A stretch of DNA of 64,000 nucleotides from Gammaproteobacteria bacterium. GTDB taxonomy: Bacteria; Pseudomonadota; Gammaproteobacteria; Steroidobacterales; GCA-2729495. This document shows positions 17,802 to 27,226 of the stretch, piece by piece (within the stretch, counting starts at the first letter, position 1; each line of letters starts with the position of its first letter). The position numbers were made by a program, and so were the translations under genes. The stretch is from the NCBI GenBank assembly GCA_016874095.1, contig VGVH01000001.1:62001-126000 (forward strand), read 5' to 3'. The notes under the pieces are model-generated. The model made no database searches and was not told where the DNA came from. It was given only the letters and a program-made list of their open reading frames with translations.

Positions 17802-17841
17802 TTCCGCGCGACCCAGACCGGCCTCACGGCTACCGTCGAGT

Positions 17842-19407
17842 ATGCAGGACATGACACGAGTCGCACGCGCCCTCATCAGCGTTTCGGACAAGACCGGAAT
17901 CACCGAATTTGCAGCCGCGCTCGCGCAGCTCGGCATCGAGATCGTCTCGACCGGCGGCACGGCGACGGCATTGCGCAAGCACGGTCTTGCTGTGCGCGAC
18001 GTAGCGGAACTCACCGGCTTCCCTGAAATCATGGACGGTCGCGTGAAGACGCTGCACCCGAAGGTCCACGGCGGCCTGCTCGGGCGCCGCGACGTCGACG
18101 CAGCCGTCATGGCCGAGCACGGCATCGACGGTATCGAACTCCTCGTCGTGAACCTGTATCCCTTCGAGGCAACCGCTGCGCGCAGCGACTGCACGCGCGA
18201 GGACGCCATCGAGAACATCGACATCGGCGGCCCGGCGATGATCCGCGCCGCCGCGAAAAACCACGCCTTCGTCGCCGTCGTCGTCGACCCGTCTGACTAC
18301 GCATCGGTGCTGGATGCGTTGCGCTCGCCGGGCCGGAGTCTCGACGAGGCGACGCGCAGGCGACTGGCGCGCAAGGCATTCGCTCATACCGCACACTACG
18401 ACGCGACGATCTCGGGTTACCTTGAATCGACCGAGGGCGACGGCTCGCTGCCCGCGAAGCTGACCGTGCCGCTTACCCGGCAGGCCGACATGCGCTACGG
18501 CGAGAACCCGCACCAGCGCGCCGCGCTCTACCGGCTCCCGCGACGACCCGCCGGTACGCTGATCGACGCCCAACTGCGCCAGGGCAAGGCGCTGTCGTTC
18601 AACAACATCGCCGACGCAGATGCCGCGCTCGAGTGTGCCCGCGCCCTGCCCTCGCCGGCCTGCGTCATTGTCAAGCACGCCAATCCCTGCGGTGTGGGCG
18701 TCGCGCCGACACTGCTCGAGTGCTACGAAAAGGCCTACGTCACCGACCCGGAGTCGGCATTCGGCGGCGTGATTGCCTGCAACGTGGAAGTCGATGGTCG
18801 CTTCGCCGGGACATTGCTCGCGCGGCAGTTCCTGGAGGTGATCGTTGCGCCCTCCTTCTCGGCCGACGCGCTGGCGGCGTTCGCGAAGAAGCCGAACGTG
18901 CGCGTGCTGGCCACCGGCCCGCTGGCCGACCCTGCAACGCCGTCGCTGCGGCTGCAGCAGATCGAAGGCGGCCTCCTGGTGCAGTACAAGGACGTGGCGA
19001 TGGCGCAGGACGGCGATCTGCGCGTCGTGACGAAACGCCAGCCGACCGCGCGGGAGCGCGCCGACGCCGCGTTCGCCTGGCGCGTGATCCGCTTCGTCAA
19101 GTCGAATGCGATCATCTACTGCCGCGACGGCGCAACGCTCGGCATCGGTGCCGGCCAGATGAGCCGCGTGATGAGCGCGCGCATCGCCGCGTGGAAAGCC
19201 GGCGAGGCGAAGCTCGACATCCGCGGCGCAGCGATGGCATCGGACGCCTTCTTCCCTTTCCGTGACGGCATCGACACCGCGGCGAAGCATGGCATCTCGA
19301 TCGTGATCCAGCCGGGCGGCTCGATGCGCGACGAGGAAGTGATCGCGGCGGCGGACGAGCACGGTATGGCGATGCTCTTCACCGGCGTGCGCCACTTCCG
19401 GCACTGA
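17842..19407 (+). CDS. purH: Bifunctional AICAR formyltransferase/IMP cyclohydrolase
   Basis: Predicted 521 aa. It performs the last two steps of IMP synthesis. The N-terminal IMP cyclohydrolase (MGS-like) domain begins [16 protein letters not shown] and contains STGGTATAL and [11 protein letters not shown]; the transformylase domain contains [23 protein letters not shown] and [19 protein letters not shown] -10-like element ends 5 bases before ATG 17842, so the mRNA may be leaderless; ATG 17851 is an alternative start. purD follows 6 bases after the stop. Confidence 0.98.
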   Translation: MQDMTRVARALISVSDKTGITEFAAALAQLGIEIVSTGGTATALRKHGLAVRDVAELTGFPEIMDGRVKTLHPKVHGGLLGRRDVDAAVMAEHGIDGIELLVVNLYPFEATAARSDCTREDAIENIDIGGPAMIRAAAKNHAFVAVVVDPSDYASVLDALRSPGRSLDEATRRRLARKAFAHTAHYDATISGYLESTEGDGSLPAKLTVPLTRQADMRYGENPHQRAALYRLPRRPAGTLIDAQLRQGKALSFNNIADADAALECARALPSPACVIVKHANPCGVGVAPTLLECYEKAYVTDPESAFGGVIACNVEVDGRFAGTLLARQFLEVIVAPSFSADALAAFAKKPNVRVLATGPLADPATPSLRLQQIEGGLLVQYKDVAMAQDGDLRVVTKRQPTARERADAAFAWRVIRFVKSNAIIYCRDGATLGIGAGQMSRVMSARIAAWKAGEAKLDIRGAAMASDAFFPFRDGIDTAAKHGISIVIQPGGSMRDEEVIAAADEHGMAMLFTGVRHFRH

Positions 19408-19413
19408 CGAGCG

Positions 19414-20706
19414 ATGAAAGTCCTCGTCGTCGGCGGTGGCGGGCGCGAACACGCGCTGGCCTGGAAGATCGCCCAATCGCGCCGCGTAGCCGAGGTGATC
19501 GTCGCGCCGGGCAACGCGGGTACCGCGCTGGAGCCGAAGGTCCGCAACGTTCCCGTCGCGGCGGACGACGTCGAAGCGCTGCTGAAGCTCGCCCGGGAGG
19601 CGCATGTCGGGCTCACCGTCGTCGGACCCGAGGCACCGCTCGCCGCCGGCATCGTCGACCGCTTCATCGCGAACGGGCTGCGCTGCTTCGGGCCGCGCAA
19701 GGCCGCAGCGATGCTGGAAAGCTCGAAGAAATTCGCGAAGGAATTCATGGAGCGCCACGGCATCCCGACCGCGGCGCATCGCTCGTTCACCGACTTCGAT
19801 GAACTGAAGGCCTACGTCGAGTCGCGCGGCGCACCGATCGTGATCAAGGCCGACGGACTGGCAGCCGGCAAGGGCGTCGTGGTCGCGCAGTCGGTAGCGG
19901 AGGCACTGGCTGCGGCCGAATCGATGCTTGAGTCGAAGGCCTTCGGCGTCGCCGGGACGACGGTCGTGGTCGAGGACTTCCTCGCCGGCGAGGAAGCGAG
20001 CTTCATCGCCATGGTGGGCGTGGACGGCGCCATCCTCCCGCTCGCAACGTCGCAGGACCACAAGGCCCGCGACGACGGCGACCGCGGCCCGAACACCGGC
20101 GGCATGGGCGCCTATTCCCCGGCCCCGGTTGTGACCGACGCCATCGCTGTCCGTGTCATGCGCGAAGTGCTGGAACCGGTGGTCGCCGGCCTGCGCCAGG
20201 AAGGCGTGCGCTACCACGGCTTTCTCTACGCGGGACTGATGATCGGCCCGGACGGCACGCCGAAGGTGCTGGAGTTCAACTGCCGTTTCGGCGACCCGGA
20301 GACCCAGCCGATCCTCTTCCGGCTCAAGACCGGGCTGGTCGATCTCCTCGACGCGGCGCTCGACGGCAAACTGGGCAAGGCGAAGATCGACTGGGATCCG
20401 CGCCCGGCGGTAGGCGTTGTTATGGCCGCCGGTGGCTACCCGGACAAATACCGCAGCGGCGACGAGGTGAGTGGCCTCCCGGCCGCGCCGCTCGCCAACG
20501 CCAAGGTGTTCCATGCGGGCACCGGCCGCGACGCCAGCGAACGCATCGTCACCCGCGGCGGCCGCGTGCTCTGCGTCGTCGGCTCCGGACGGGACATCCG
20601 CGAAGCCCGGGCCGAGGCGTACCGGCTGGTGCACCAGATCCGCTGGGAAGGGGCCCAGTACCGTACGGATATCGGCTATCGGGCAGTGGCGCGGCTGGCC
20701 GAATAA
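19414..20706 (+). CDS. purD: Phosphoribosylamine-glycine ligase (GAR synthetase)
   Basis: Predicted 430 aa, as in E. coli. It ligates glycine to phosphoribosylamine with ATP in purine synthesis. [32 protein letters not shown], the ATP-grasp stretch [35 protein letters not shown] and [13 protein letters not shown] are all present. It ends an operon with purH and is followed by a very AT-rich 60-bp stretch (20711-20769) with a palindromic AATAATTATT. Confidence 0.98.
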   Translation: MKVLVVGGGGREHALAWKIAQSRRVAEVIVAPGNAGTALEPKVRNVPVAADDVEALLKLAREAHVGLTVVGPEAPLAAGIVDRFIANGLRCFGPRKAAAMLESSKKFAKEFMERHGIPTAAHRSFTDFDELKAYVESRGAPIVIKADGLAAGKGVVVAQSVAEALAAAESMLESKAFGVAGTTVVVEDFLAGEEASFIAMVGVDGAILPLATSQDHKARDDGDRGPNTGGMGAYSPAPVVTDAIAVRVMREVLEPVVAGLRQEGVRYHGFLYAGLMIGPDGTPKVLEFNCRFGDPETQPILFRLKTGLVDLLDAALDGKLGKAKIDWDPRPAVGVVMAAGGYPDKYRSGDEVSGLPAAPLANAKVFHAGTGRDASERIVTRGGRVLCVVGSGRDIREARAEAYRLVHQIRWEGAQYRTDIGYRAVARLAE

Positions 20707-20769
20707 TTGTCAGTATCTATACACTTAAATAATTATTAAAAACAAATAATTATATATTGACACCAACGA

Positions 20770-20967
20770 TCAGTAAGTCGTTTCTGTCAACTGTCGCTTG
20801 GCCTTTGCCCGCAGCGTCCGGCGACCTTTGTTCACCGTCGCCATGTACTCGGTCTGGCGTTGCTAGAAGTCGCGGACTTCGGACTCGACGTCCGCGGCAA
20901 CAACGGCAACGGGCAGCAAGATTCCTGCCAACACTGCGGCGACAGCCTTGAGCTTTCGTCGATTCAT
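20770..20967 (-). pseudogene. Small exported protein gene interrupted by an in-frame TAG
   Basis: ATG 20967 has GAGG 8 bases upstream and starts 20 bases after the YkgJ-like stop. The first 34 codons encode a signal-peptide-like sequence (KLKAVAAVLAGILLPVAVVA, then A and DVESEVRDF). A TAG at 20865-20863 stops it, yet the same frame continues for 30 coherent, basic, helix-forming codons (QRQTEYMATVNKGRR, then TLRAKAKRQLTETTY) to TGA at 20770. A Tyr-to-amber change would explain this (DFYQRQTEY). It may be a recent pseudogene of a ~65-aa exported protein, a 34-aa secreted peptide, or a sequencing error. Confidence 0.55.
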
Positions 20968-20986
20968 TACGTGATCCTCGATCCCT

Positions 20987-21409
20987 TCAGAGTCTGGCTG
21001 TCGAGCGACGCTGAAACACCAGCGTCTGCTCGACGCGCTCGCGCGGCACGACGGCGCCCTTGCCCACGCCCGGGCACTCGGCGGCGATGGCGGCCCAGGC
21101 CTTGGGCGACATGTTCTCCGGCCAGAAGGGCCAGCTGCGGCACTGGTCGGGCCGCGCGTCGTAGACGCTGCAGCGCTTCTGCTCGAGGAAACGGCAATCG
21201 ATGCCGGTCTCCCGGAGGTGGAAGTAACCGTCGGTCTTGTCGCAGTAGCTGCGGGTGAACTCGCGCGTGGGCATGCCAAGTGCTGCTGCGAGGCGCCGGC
21301 GATCCGCGGACGTCAGATAGACATAGCCATAGGCGCCGCGCGATACGCAGCACTTGCCCGAGCCCTGGCAGGCAAAGCGGATGCCGTCGTGCCACCAGGC
21401 CCGGGTCAT
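20987..21409 (-). CDS. YkgJ family cysteine-cluster protein
   Basis: Predicted 140 aa. The N-terminal FACQGSGKCCVSRGAYGYV and later CRFLEQKRCSVYDARPDQCRSWPFWP give the Cx5C...C...Cx7C cluster of the YkgJ (UPF0153) family, thought to bind zinc or an iron-sulfur cluster; function is not established. It lies 48 bases after rho on the same strand. A GGTGACGGT/ACCGTCGCC hairpin sits in that gap and could mark the rho 3' end. Confidence 0.85.
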   Translation of the reverse strand: MTRAWWHDGIRFACQGSGKCCVSRGAYGYVYLTSADRRRLAAALGMPTREFTRSYCDKTDGYFHLRETGIDCRFLEQKRCSVYDARPDQCRSWPFWPENMSPKAWAAIAAECPGVGKGAVVPRERVEQTLVFQRRSTARL

Positions 21410-21457
21410 GCGGGCAAAGGGGCGACGGTTACCGCTGCGGCCACCGTCACCGGTTCA

Positions 21458-22948
21458 TCAGCGCTTCATGGAGTCGAAAAACTCGCCGTTCTTCTTCGTG
21501 TCCTGCATCTTGCCGATAAGGAACTCGACGGCGGCAAGCTCGTCCATCGGATGCAGCACTTTGCGCAGCACCCACATCTTCTGCAACTCGTCCGGCTGCG
21601 TGAGCAGCTCTTCCTTGCGGGTACCGGAGCGATTGATGTTGATGGCGGGGAATACGCGCTTTTCGGCGATACGGCGGTCCAGGTGGATTTCGCTGTTGCC
21701 GGTGCCCTTGAACTCCTCGTAGATCACGTCATCCATCTTGGAGCCGGTATCGATCAGCGCCGTGGCGAGGATCGTGAGGCTGCCGCCCTCTTCGATGTTG
21801 CGCGCGGCGCCGAAAAAGCGCTTCGGCCGCTGCAGCGCATTCGCGTCGACGCCACCGGTGAGCACCTTGCCGGATGACGGAGCCACGGTGTTGTAGGCCC
21901 GCGCGAGGCGGGTGATGGAATCGAGCAGGATTACCACGTCGCGCTTGTGCTCGACGAGGCGCTTCGCCTTCTCGATGACCATCTCGGCCACCTGCACGTG
22001 GCGGCTGGCGGGCTCGTCGAAGGTGCTGGACACGACTTCACCGCGCACGGAGCGCTGCATCTCGGTGACTTCCTCGGGCCGCTCGTCGATCAGGAGCACG
22101 ATCAGGTAGGCCTCCGGATGGTTGGCCGTGATCGAGAGCGCTATGTTCTGCAGCAGCATCGTCTTGCCGGCCTTGGGCGGAGAGACGATCAGGCCGCGCT
22201 GGCCGAGACCGATGGGCGCGACGAGGTCGATGATGCGCGCGGTCATGTCCTCGGTGCTGCCGTTGCCCTGCTCGAGCTTCAGGCGCTTCTTCGGGAACAG
22301 CGGCGTCAGGTTCTCGAACAGTACCTTGCTGCGCGAACTGTCGGGCTCGTCGTAGTTGATCTCGCTGACTTTCAGCAAGGCGAAGTAGCGCTCGCCTTCC
22401 TTCGGCGGGCGGATCAGCCCGGCGACCGTGTCGCCGGTGCGCAGGTTGAAGCGGCGGATCTGGCTGGGCGAGACGTAGATGTCGTCCGGTCCGGCGAGAT
22501 AGGAGCCGTCGGCCGAGCGCAGGAACCCGAAGCCGTCCTGCAGGATCTCCAGCACGCCGTCGCCGTAGATGTCGTTGCCGGCTGCTGCGTGGCCCTTCAG
22601 GACCTCGAAGATGATGTCCTGCTTGCGCGACCGGGCCATGTTCACCAGGCCCATGGACTCGGCGAGGTTCACCAGGGCCCCGACCGGCTTCAGCTTGAGC
22701 TCGGTCAGGTTCATCACGTTGCGACCGCTGAGTTTCAGCTCGGCTTTCGAGATGACATCGTCTTGGTTGAAGGTCGGGGCATCTTCCTCGTGCCCCATGC
22801 GCCGCATCCGCTGGTGCTGATGCTGGTGCTGGTGCTGGTGTTGCCCGCGCATCATCGGATCGATGTTGCCGTTGCCGCCACCACCCTTGTTGCGATTGCC
22901 GCCGCCTTTGCCGCGGCCCCTTGCAGAGTTACCGAGATAGCCTCTCAC
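21458..22948 (-). CDS. rho: Transcription termination factor Rho with N-terminal extension
   Basis: Rho is a hexameric RNA helicase that ends untranslated transcripts. The core from residue 79 ([18 protein letters not shown]) matches E. coli Rho throughout: RNA-binding [20 protein letters not shown], Walker [11 protein letters not shown]-loop and the R-loop [20 protein letters not shown]. An extra 78 residues precede it: a Gly/Asn/Arg/Lys-rich part ([16 protein letters not shown]), five His-Gln dipeptides and an acidic stretch. The extension is probably translated because GTG 22948 overlaps the trxA stop as GTGA and is preceded by GGAAAG. An internal start at 22714 would give an E. coli-sized protein. 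Confidence 0.95.
   Translation of the reverse strand: MRGYLGNSARGRGKGGGNRNKGGGGNGNIDPMMRGQHQHQHQHQHQRMRRMGHEEDAPTFNQDDVISKAELKLSGRNVMNLTELKLKPVGALVNLAESMGLVNMARSRKQDIIFEVLKGHAAAGNDIYGDGVLEILQDGFGFLRSADGSYLAGPDDIYVSPSQIRRFNLRTGDTVAGLIRPPKEGERYFALLKVSEINYDEPDSSRSKVLFENLTPLFPKKRLKLEQGNGSTEDMTARIIDLVAPIGLGQRGLIVSPPKAGKTMLLQNIALSITANHPEAYLIVLLIDERPEEVTEMQRSVRGEVVSSTFDEPASRHVQVAEMVIEKAKRLVEHKRDVVILLDSITRLARAYNTVAPSSGKVLTGGVDANALQRPKRFFGAARNIEEGGSLTILATALIDTGSKMDDVIYEEFKGTGNSEIHLDRRIAEKRVFPAININRSGTRKEELLTQPDELQKMWVLRKVLHPMDELAAVEFLIGKMQDTKKNGEFFDSMKR
22811..22840. repeat. Five tandem CTGGTG hexamers inside rho
   Basis: Five consecutive 6-bp units (one with CTGATG) encode the (His-Gln)5 run of the Rho N-terminal extension on the minus strand. 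Short in-frame tandem repeats of this type can change copy number by slippage, which would alter the length of the His-Gln run without breaking the frame. Confidence 0.8.
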
Positions 22949-23265
22949 AGCTTTCCATCCAGTAGTTTCTTGAGGTTGTCCTTGGAGACGAGGCCCAGCT
23001 GCTGGGCCTCGACGACGCCATTACGGAACAGCATCAGTGTCGGAATGCTGCGAATGCCGTAGCGCATGGCGGTTGCCTGGTTCGAATCGACGTCGACCTT
23101 GGCGATGCGCAGCCTGCCCTGGTACTCCGTCGCGATCTGCTCGAGTACCGGTGCGATGGCCTTGCAGGGCCCGCACCACTCGGCCCAGAAGTCCACCAGC
23201 ACGGGCGTGGAGGACTTGAGAACTTCCGTGTCGAAAGTGTCTTCCTGTATGTGAACGATGCTCAT
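22945..23265 (-). CDS. trxA: Thioredoxin 1
   Basis: Predicted 106 aa. The active site is [14 protein letters not shown], with [20 protein letters not shown] carrying the cis-proline. It is the general cytoplasmic protein disulfide reductase. ATG 23265 matches the family start ([11 protein letters not shown]); the open frame upstream is leader. No clear Shine-Dalgarno is visible. The stop overlaps the rho GTG as GTGA, and the trxA-rho/rhlB layout is as in E. coli. Confidence 0.97.
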   Translation of the reverse strand: MSIVHIQEDTFDTEVLKSSTPVLVDFWAEWCGPCKAIAPVLEQIATEYQGRLRIAKVDVDSNQATAMRYGIRSIPTLMLFRNGVVEAQQLGLVSKDNLKKLLDGKL

Positions 23266-23571
23266 GGCTTGGTTTGGTGACTCACTGATGGGGTTGAACT
23301 GGTGAGGCCACGGCCCCCCGGCGCGCGGCGGTCTCACTCTGCGGTCGGCAGGAGCCAGCCGCCGGACGATCTTCAGGATGGCCTGGTGGCCGGCCCGATC
23401 AGGCACACAAGCTGGAGCAAGTGAGAAGTTTCCTTCGACGGAACCTGACAGCGAGGTGTCGGTGATCTGGGCTGGTGCGGGACTGACCCGCAGCGAATTG
23501 CGTTCAATTTGAACCGGTTCCCCGGCATTTTGCAAGTACCCGGATTCGATTTCGGCTATCGTTAGCGCCCC
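23266..23571. other. Divergent trxA/rhlB intergenic region
   Basis: About 306 bases without a gene. Two overlapping palindromes, TTCAATTTGAA (23503-23513) and GAACCGGTTC (23511-23520), lie about 50-70 bases upstream of rhlB and could be a protein-binding site. A TATCGT hexamer (23557-23562) sits 9 bases before the rhlB ATG. The trxA leader side (about 200 bases) shows no promoter I can name. Confidence 0.4.
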
Positions 23572-24867
23572 ATGACCGGATCCACCCCCGTCTCATTCGA
23601 AGATCTCGGACTCCCTCCCTCGATACTAGAGGGCACCCGACGCGCCGGCTTCCGGCACTGCACGCCGATCCAGAGCCAGACCCTGCCGCTGGCGCTGACC
23701 GGTCGCGACATCGCAGGCCAGGCGCAGACCGGCACCGGCAAGACGGCGGCATTCCTGGTCGCGACCTTTGCGCACCTGCTGCGTCACGCCCCCGCGAATG
23801 CGAGGGAGCTGGACGGGCCGCGTGCCGTGATCCTCGCGCCGACGCGCGAACTCGCCGTGCAGATCCACGCCGACGCCATGGTGCTCGGCAGCGGCACGGG
23901 ACTGCGCATGGCTGTCGTGTTCGGCGGCGCGGACTACGACAAGCAGCGCGAGACGCTGCTCGCCGGCGTCGACGTGCTCATCGGCACGCCGGGCCGCTTG
24001 ATCGACTATTTCAAGCAGCACGTCTTCAGCCTGCGTCACGTGCAGGTCATGGTGCTGGACGAAGCCGACCGCATGTTCGATCTCGGCTTCATCAAGGATA
24101 TCCGCTTCGTCCTGCGCCGGCTGCCGCCGTTCGACCGGCGGCTGAACCTGCTGTTTTCCGCGACGCTGAGCTACCGCGTGCTGGAACTCGCCTACGAGCA
24201 CATGAACGACCCGCACCTGGTGCAGATCGAGCCGGACAAGAAGACGGTCGACAAGGTCACCCAGGCGATCTACTTCCCGGCTAATCACGAGAAGCCGGCG
24301 CTCATGATCGGGCTCATCCGCCGCATGCAGGCGGCTCGCACGATGGTCTTCGTCAACACCAAGCGGGAAGCCGAGCACGTGGGCGCGGTACTCGAGGCGA
24401 ATGGCATCGGCGCCGCCGTGATCTCCGGCGACGTGCCCCAGCCGAAGCGGCTGCGTATGCTCAAGGAATTTCAGACCGGCACCCTGCCCGTGCTGGTGGC
24501 AACCGACGTGGCCTCGCGCGGGCTGCATGTGCCCGACGTCAGCCATGTCTTCAATTACGACCTGCCGCAGGATCCGGAGGACTACGTGCATCGCATTGGC
24601 CGCACGGCCCGTGCCGGCGCCAGCGGCGATGCCATCAGTTTCGCCTGCGAGACCTACGCAATCACCCTTCCCGAGATCGAGTCCTACATCGGCCACCGCA
24701 TACCGGTGGCACAGGTCGATCCCGGCCTGATGACCGAGGTACAGGTGCCAGCCCGGGAGTTTCGACCTCGCGGACCTTTCCGCGGCGGCCCGCGCGGTAG
24801 TGGTCGAGGCGGACCGCCCCGCCGCAGCGGCGGCAGTGGTGGCGGCGGACGCCGACGCGGCCGCTGA
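23572..24867 (+). CDS. rhlB: DEAD-box ATP-dependent RNA helicase RhlB
   Basis: Predicted 431 aa, close to E. coli RhlB. Q-motif [17 protein letters not shown], Walker [16 protein letters not shown] in [15 protein letters not shown] in [10 protein letters not shown] and motif [15 protein letters not shown] are present. The C-terminus is an Arg/Gly/Pro-rich RNA-binding tail ([16 protein letters not shown]). RhlB unwinds RNA for the degradosome or PNPase. Divergent from trxA-rho, the conserved context. A -10-like hexamer 9 bases before ATG and no Shine-Dalgarno suggest a leaderless mRNA. The stop abuts the convergent nucleotidase. Confidence 0.95.
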   Translation: MTGSTPVSFEDLGLPPSILEGTRRAGFRHCTPIQSQTLPLALTGRDIAGQAQTGTGKTAAFLVATFAHLLRHAPANARELDGPRAVILAPTRELAVQIHADAMVLGSGTGLRMAVVFGGADYDKQRETLLAGVDVLIGTPGRLIDYFKQHVFSLRHVQVMVLDEADRMFDLGFIKDIRFVLRRLPPFDRRLNLLFSATLSYRVLELAYEHMNDPHLVQIEPDKKTVDKVTQAIYFPANHEKPALMIGLIRRMQAARTMVFVNTKREAEHVGAVLEANGIGAAVISGDVPQPKRLRMLKEFQTGTLPVLVATDVASRGLHVPDVSHVFNYDLPQDPEDYVHRIGRTARAGASGDAISFACETYAITLPEIESYIGHRIPVAQVDPGLMTEVQVPAREFRPRGPFRGGPRGSGRGGPPRRSGGSGGGGRRRGR

Positions 24868-25557
24868 TCAACCGAGGAACGCGGCGACGCCCTCGATGGC
24901 CGTGTGCGGCGCGACATCCCGGGCCGGCTGCTGGCTGTCCGGTCGGGTGACGCCGACGATTCCTGCCAGCCCGTAGTGTGCGGCCGCATCGAGTACAGGC
25001 TGGCTGTCGTCGACGAACAAGGTGCGCGCCGGATCGAAGCCGACCGCCGCGCGCAGCGCGGGCCAGAACGCGGCCGACTCCTTCGGGCAGCCGAATTCGT
25101 GCGAACTCACGCAGCGATCGAAGCAGGCACCCAGCCCGCTGACCGCTTTCTTGACCGCGAGCGTTTCGCCATGGGCATTGGTGACCAGTACCAGTCGCTT
25201 GCCCGAGCGACGAGCCACTGCGAGGAATTCGCGGGCCCCGGGCAGGAAGCGGATGCGGTGACTGCTCGCGGCCTTCAGCTCGCGCAGGTCGAGGGCGAGT
25301 TCGCGCGACCAATAATCGAGGCAATACCAGTCCAGCGTGCCGCGCACGCGGTCGAAGTGGGCAAACAGTTCGCGGCGCACGACATCGGTTGCCTCTGCGC
25401 GATGGCGGGCGAGGCAGCGCGGCACGGCCTCCAGCCAGAACCAGTTGTCGAACGCCAGGTCGAGCAGCGTGCCGTCCATGTCGAGCAGGACGGTATCGGC
25501 GTCGCGCCAGAGTGCCGCAGCGCGTGCGTTGGCGGCAGTGGCGATACCGGCCTGCAT
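24868..25557 (-). CDS. yrfG: HAD-family hydrolase, GMP/IMP nucleotidase (YrfG) type
   Basis: Predicted 229 aa. HAD motif I is LLDMDGTLLDLAFD (nucleophile and acid aspartates), motif II LVLVTNAH, motif III CPKESAAFWPAL and motif IV LFVDDSQPVLDAA. FDNWFWLEAVPRCLA is characteristic of the YrfG group, which hydrolyses purine nucleotides such as GMP and IMP in E. coli. It converges on rhlB with no gap and diverges from cysQ by 30 bases. Substrate assignment is by family. Confidence 0.85.
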   Translation of the reverse strand: MQAGIATAANARAAALWRDADTVLLDMDGTLLDLAFDNWFWLEAVPRCLARHRAEATDVVRRELFAHFDRVRGTLDWYCLDYWSRELALDLRELKAASSHRIRFLPGAREFLAVARRSGKRLVLVTNAHGETLAVKKAVSGLGACFDRCVSSHEFGCPKESAAFWPALRAAVGFDPARTLFVDDSQPVLDAAAHYGLAGIVGVTRPDSQQPARDVAPHTAIEGVAAFLG

Positions 25558-25587
25558 CAGGGGCTCCCGCTATACTTTGCTGCATCC

Positions 25588-26433
25588 ATGGCGCCGGGCA
25601 GTGTAGCGCTCCCACCGATGAAGCCAGAACCCCAGTCGCTGCTGCCAGCCGTGCTCGACACGGCGCGGGCAGCCGGTCGTGCGATCCTCGCGGTCTACGG
25701 CTCGGACTTCGCCATCGAGACGAAGGACGACCGCTCGCCGCTGACGGCTGCCGATCGCGCCGCCCACGACGTCATCCAGCGGGAACTCGAGGCGCTGACA
25801 CCGGGCGTGCCCGTGTGGTCCGAGGAGTCCGCCGGCATCCCGCCAGGTGAAAGGGCCGGCTGGACACGCTTCTGGCTGGTCGATCCGCTCGACGGAACCA
25901 AGGAATTCATCAAGCGCAACGGTGAGTTCACGGTGAACATCGCGCTGGTCGAGGGTACGCAGCCCGTGCTCGGAGTCGTGCACGTGCCGGTGCAGGGGCG
26001 AGACTATTTCGGCGCCCGCGGCCATGGCAGCTGGCGCCAGGACCGCGACGGCAGCGCGCTGCCGATCCGCGTCCGCCGCCCCGCCGCCGCCGTACCGCGC
26101 GTCGTCGGCAGCCGCTCGCATGGCGGCGATTCGCTGACGGCCTTTCTCGCGGCGCTCGGCGCGCATGAACTCGTGTCGATGGGCAGCTCGCTCAAGTTCT
26201 GCCTCGTTGCGACGGGCGAGGCCGACCTCTATCCCAGGCTCGGCCCGACGTCGGCCTGGGACACGGCAGCAGCACAGGCCGTCGTCGAGGCGGCGGGCGG
26301 CGCAGTCACCGACCTGGACGGCAAGCCGCTGCGATACAACCAGGGCAGCGCGGTACTCAACCCGCATTTCCTGGTCTACGGTGATCCGGAACGCGACTGG
26401 CACCGGTACCTGCCCGATGCAGCGGGCCGGTGA
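25588..26433 (+). CDS. cysQ: 3'(2'),5'-bisphosphate nucleotidase CysQ
   Basis: Inositol-monophosphatase superfamily; CysQ hydrolyses the adenosine 3',5'-bisphosphate left by sulfate assimilation. Metal-site motifs are VWSEESAG, FWLVDPLDGTKEFIKRNGEFT and PTSAWDTAAAQAV. ATG 25588 gives 281 aa; ATG 25618 (271 aa) fits E. coli CysQ better. TATACT (25571-25576) lies 11 bases before ATG 25588 and neither start has a Shine-Dalgarno, so a near-leaderless transcript is likely and start choice is open. Confidence 0.93.
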   Translation: MAPGSVALPPMKPEPQSLLPAVLDTARAAGRAILAVYGSDFAIETKDDRSPLTAADRAAHDVIQRELEALTPGVPVWSEESAGIPPGERAGWTRFWLVDPLDGTKEFIKRNGEFTVNIALVEGTQPVLGVVHVPVQGRDYFGARGHGSWRQDRDGSALPIRVRRPAAAVPRVVGSRSHGGDSLTAFLAALGAHELVSMGSSLKFCLVATGEADLYPRLGPTSAWDTAAAQAVVEAAGGAVTDLDGKPLRYNQGSAVLNPHFLVYGDPERDWHRYLPDAAGR

Positions 26434-26531
26434 CTGTCGAATTGGTTTAAGATCGCCCCCGGCGGTTTCCGCCTGACAAGAACGACAACGCTCTGGCGGC
26501 GGCCCGGGCGAGGTCGACGCCCCTGCACCTC

Positions 26532-26747
26532 ATGACGAGCAATATCGACAGGGATACGTTCAGTTCGCGGCTGCAGTTGAAGGAACTGCGGGTGCAGCAT
26601 CGCGACCTCGACGTGGCCATCGCAGAGCTCGCGAAGAATCCCCATGCCGATCAGCTGCGCGTGAACCGCCTCAAGAAACAGAAGCTGCGCCTGAAGGACA
26701 TGATCGCCAAGCTGGAAAGCCAGTTGATCCCCGACATGAATGCCTGA
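26532..26747 (+). CDS. YdcH family (DUF465) small protein
   Basis: Predicted 71 aa, all helical. SSRLQLKELRVQHRDLD followed by VNRLKKQKLRLKDMIAKLES is the DUF465/YdcH signature, a short coiled coil. Function is not established. A TTTAAGAT element lies at 26446-26453. The following 479 bases contain no protein gene but hold the regulatory and RNA elements annotated below. Confidence 0.85.
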   Translation: MTSNIDRDTFSSRLQLKELRVQHRDLDVAIAELAKNPHADQLRVNRLKKQKLRLKDMIAKLESQLIPDMNA

Positions 26748-26945
26748 ATCGGCGCGACTGTCGGCATCCTTGACAGCGGCAGATTTATCCCAACCTATTG
26801 ATTTGTGGATATTTTCCAGCCTACTCCTGACAAGGTCGCCGGAACCTGCGCACGCCCCCTGTCGGGTGCTTTGACAACGTCGCCGTTTCAGCCGTCTTGG
26901 TGCGGGTCGGCAGGATCCCGCCCGCCGGCAAGATCGCCCGAAAAG

Positions 26946-26961
26946 CGTGATCGCGATCACA
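26946..26961. promoter_or_regulatory. CRP/Vfr-like binding site
   Basis: CGTGATCGCGATCACA matches the CRP consensus TGTGA-N6-TCACA except at the first base, and 26947-26960 is a perfect 14-bp palindrome. It lies about 88 bases upstream of the predicted start of the small RNA. Match by eye to the consensus; binding is inferred. Confidence 0.45.
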
Positions 26962-27015
26962 TAAGCAGGCGACTTTGGGGTCTTCTGTCAAACCGGCTGC
27001 AGCACCGACGGCTGG

Positions 27016-27031
27016 TGGCACGGTAGCTGCA
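27016..27031 (+). promoter_or_regulatory. Sigma-54 (RpoN) type -24/-12 promoter
   Basis: TGGCACG followed by 4 bases and CTGCA matches the consensus TGGCACG-N4-TTGCA with one mismatch, and the invariant GG and GC are separated by the required 10 bases. Transcription would start near 27041-27042. It faces the CA/A-rich stretch and terminator upstream of glk. Activator sites were not identified. Confidence 0.5.
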
Positions 27032-27041
27032 TCGAGTTCCG

Positions 27042-27203
27042 CGGAAACGCAAGACTGCCAATTGCGCCTCCAACGCAACCCAACGCAACACGCCCACAAC
27101 GCACTAAGCCCGATAAGAACAAGAACAAACGGGCATCACAACAAGAAGAAACGCACTTTTTCCGCGCCCAACCCCACCGCCTCGCAAGAGGCGGTTTTTT
27201 TTT
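27042..27203 (+). ncRNA. Candidate Hfq-binding small RNA upstream of glk
   Basis: About 160 nt between the sigma-54-type promoter and a strong terminator, with no start-to-stop frame that looks coding. It contains a tandem duplicate CCAACGCAAC (27070-27079, 27080-27089), then a hairpin with GCCCG (27108-27112) and CGGGC (27130-27134) whose 17-base loop carries five consecutive A-R-N triplets (27115-27129), then a second run of four A-R-N triplets (27140-27151). A-R-N repeats are the distal-face Hfq motif, as in mRNAs bound by Hfq/Crc and in the decoy RNAs CrcZ/CrcY, which are also sigma-54 driven. Homology to CrcZ is not claimed; the boundaries are predicted. It could instead be a glk leader with an attenuator. 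Confidence 0.5.
27177..27203 (+). terminator. Intrinsic terminator before glk
   Basis: CCGCCTC and GAGGCGG pair around a GCAA tetraloop, followed by nine T residues (27195-27203). This is the best rho-independent terminator in the window. It stands 23 bases before the glk ATG. Confidence 0.92.
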
Positions 27204-27226
27204 GCCCGGCCAGTAGACTCCCGGCC

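Noticed and set aside
17830-20634. A 934-codon open frame on the minus strand across purH-purD
   Set aside because: It is antisense to two certain genes, is Arg/His/Gly/Asp-rich with no recognisable domain, and long shadow frames are expected in GC-rich DNA.
22811-22840. Short tandem repeats suspected as a CRISPR-like array
   Set aside because: The units are contiguous 6-mers with no spacers and encode His-Gln repeats in rho.
26770-26992. Several TTGACA/TGACA-type hexamers upstream of the small-RNA promoter
   Set aside because: None has a -10 at 16-18 bases, and spacing is irregular, so they are not assigned as promoters or operators.
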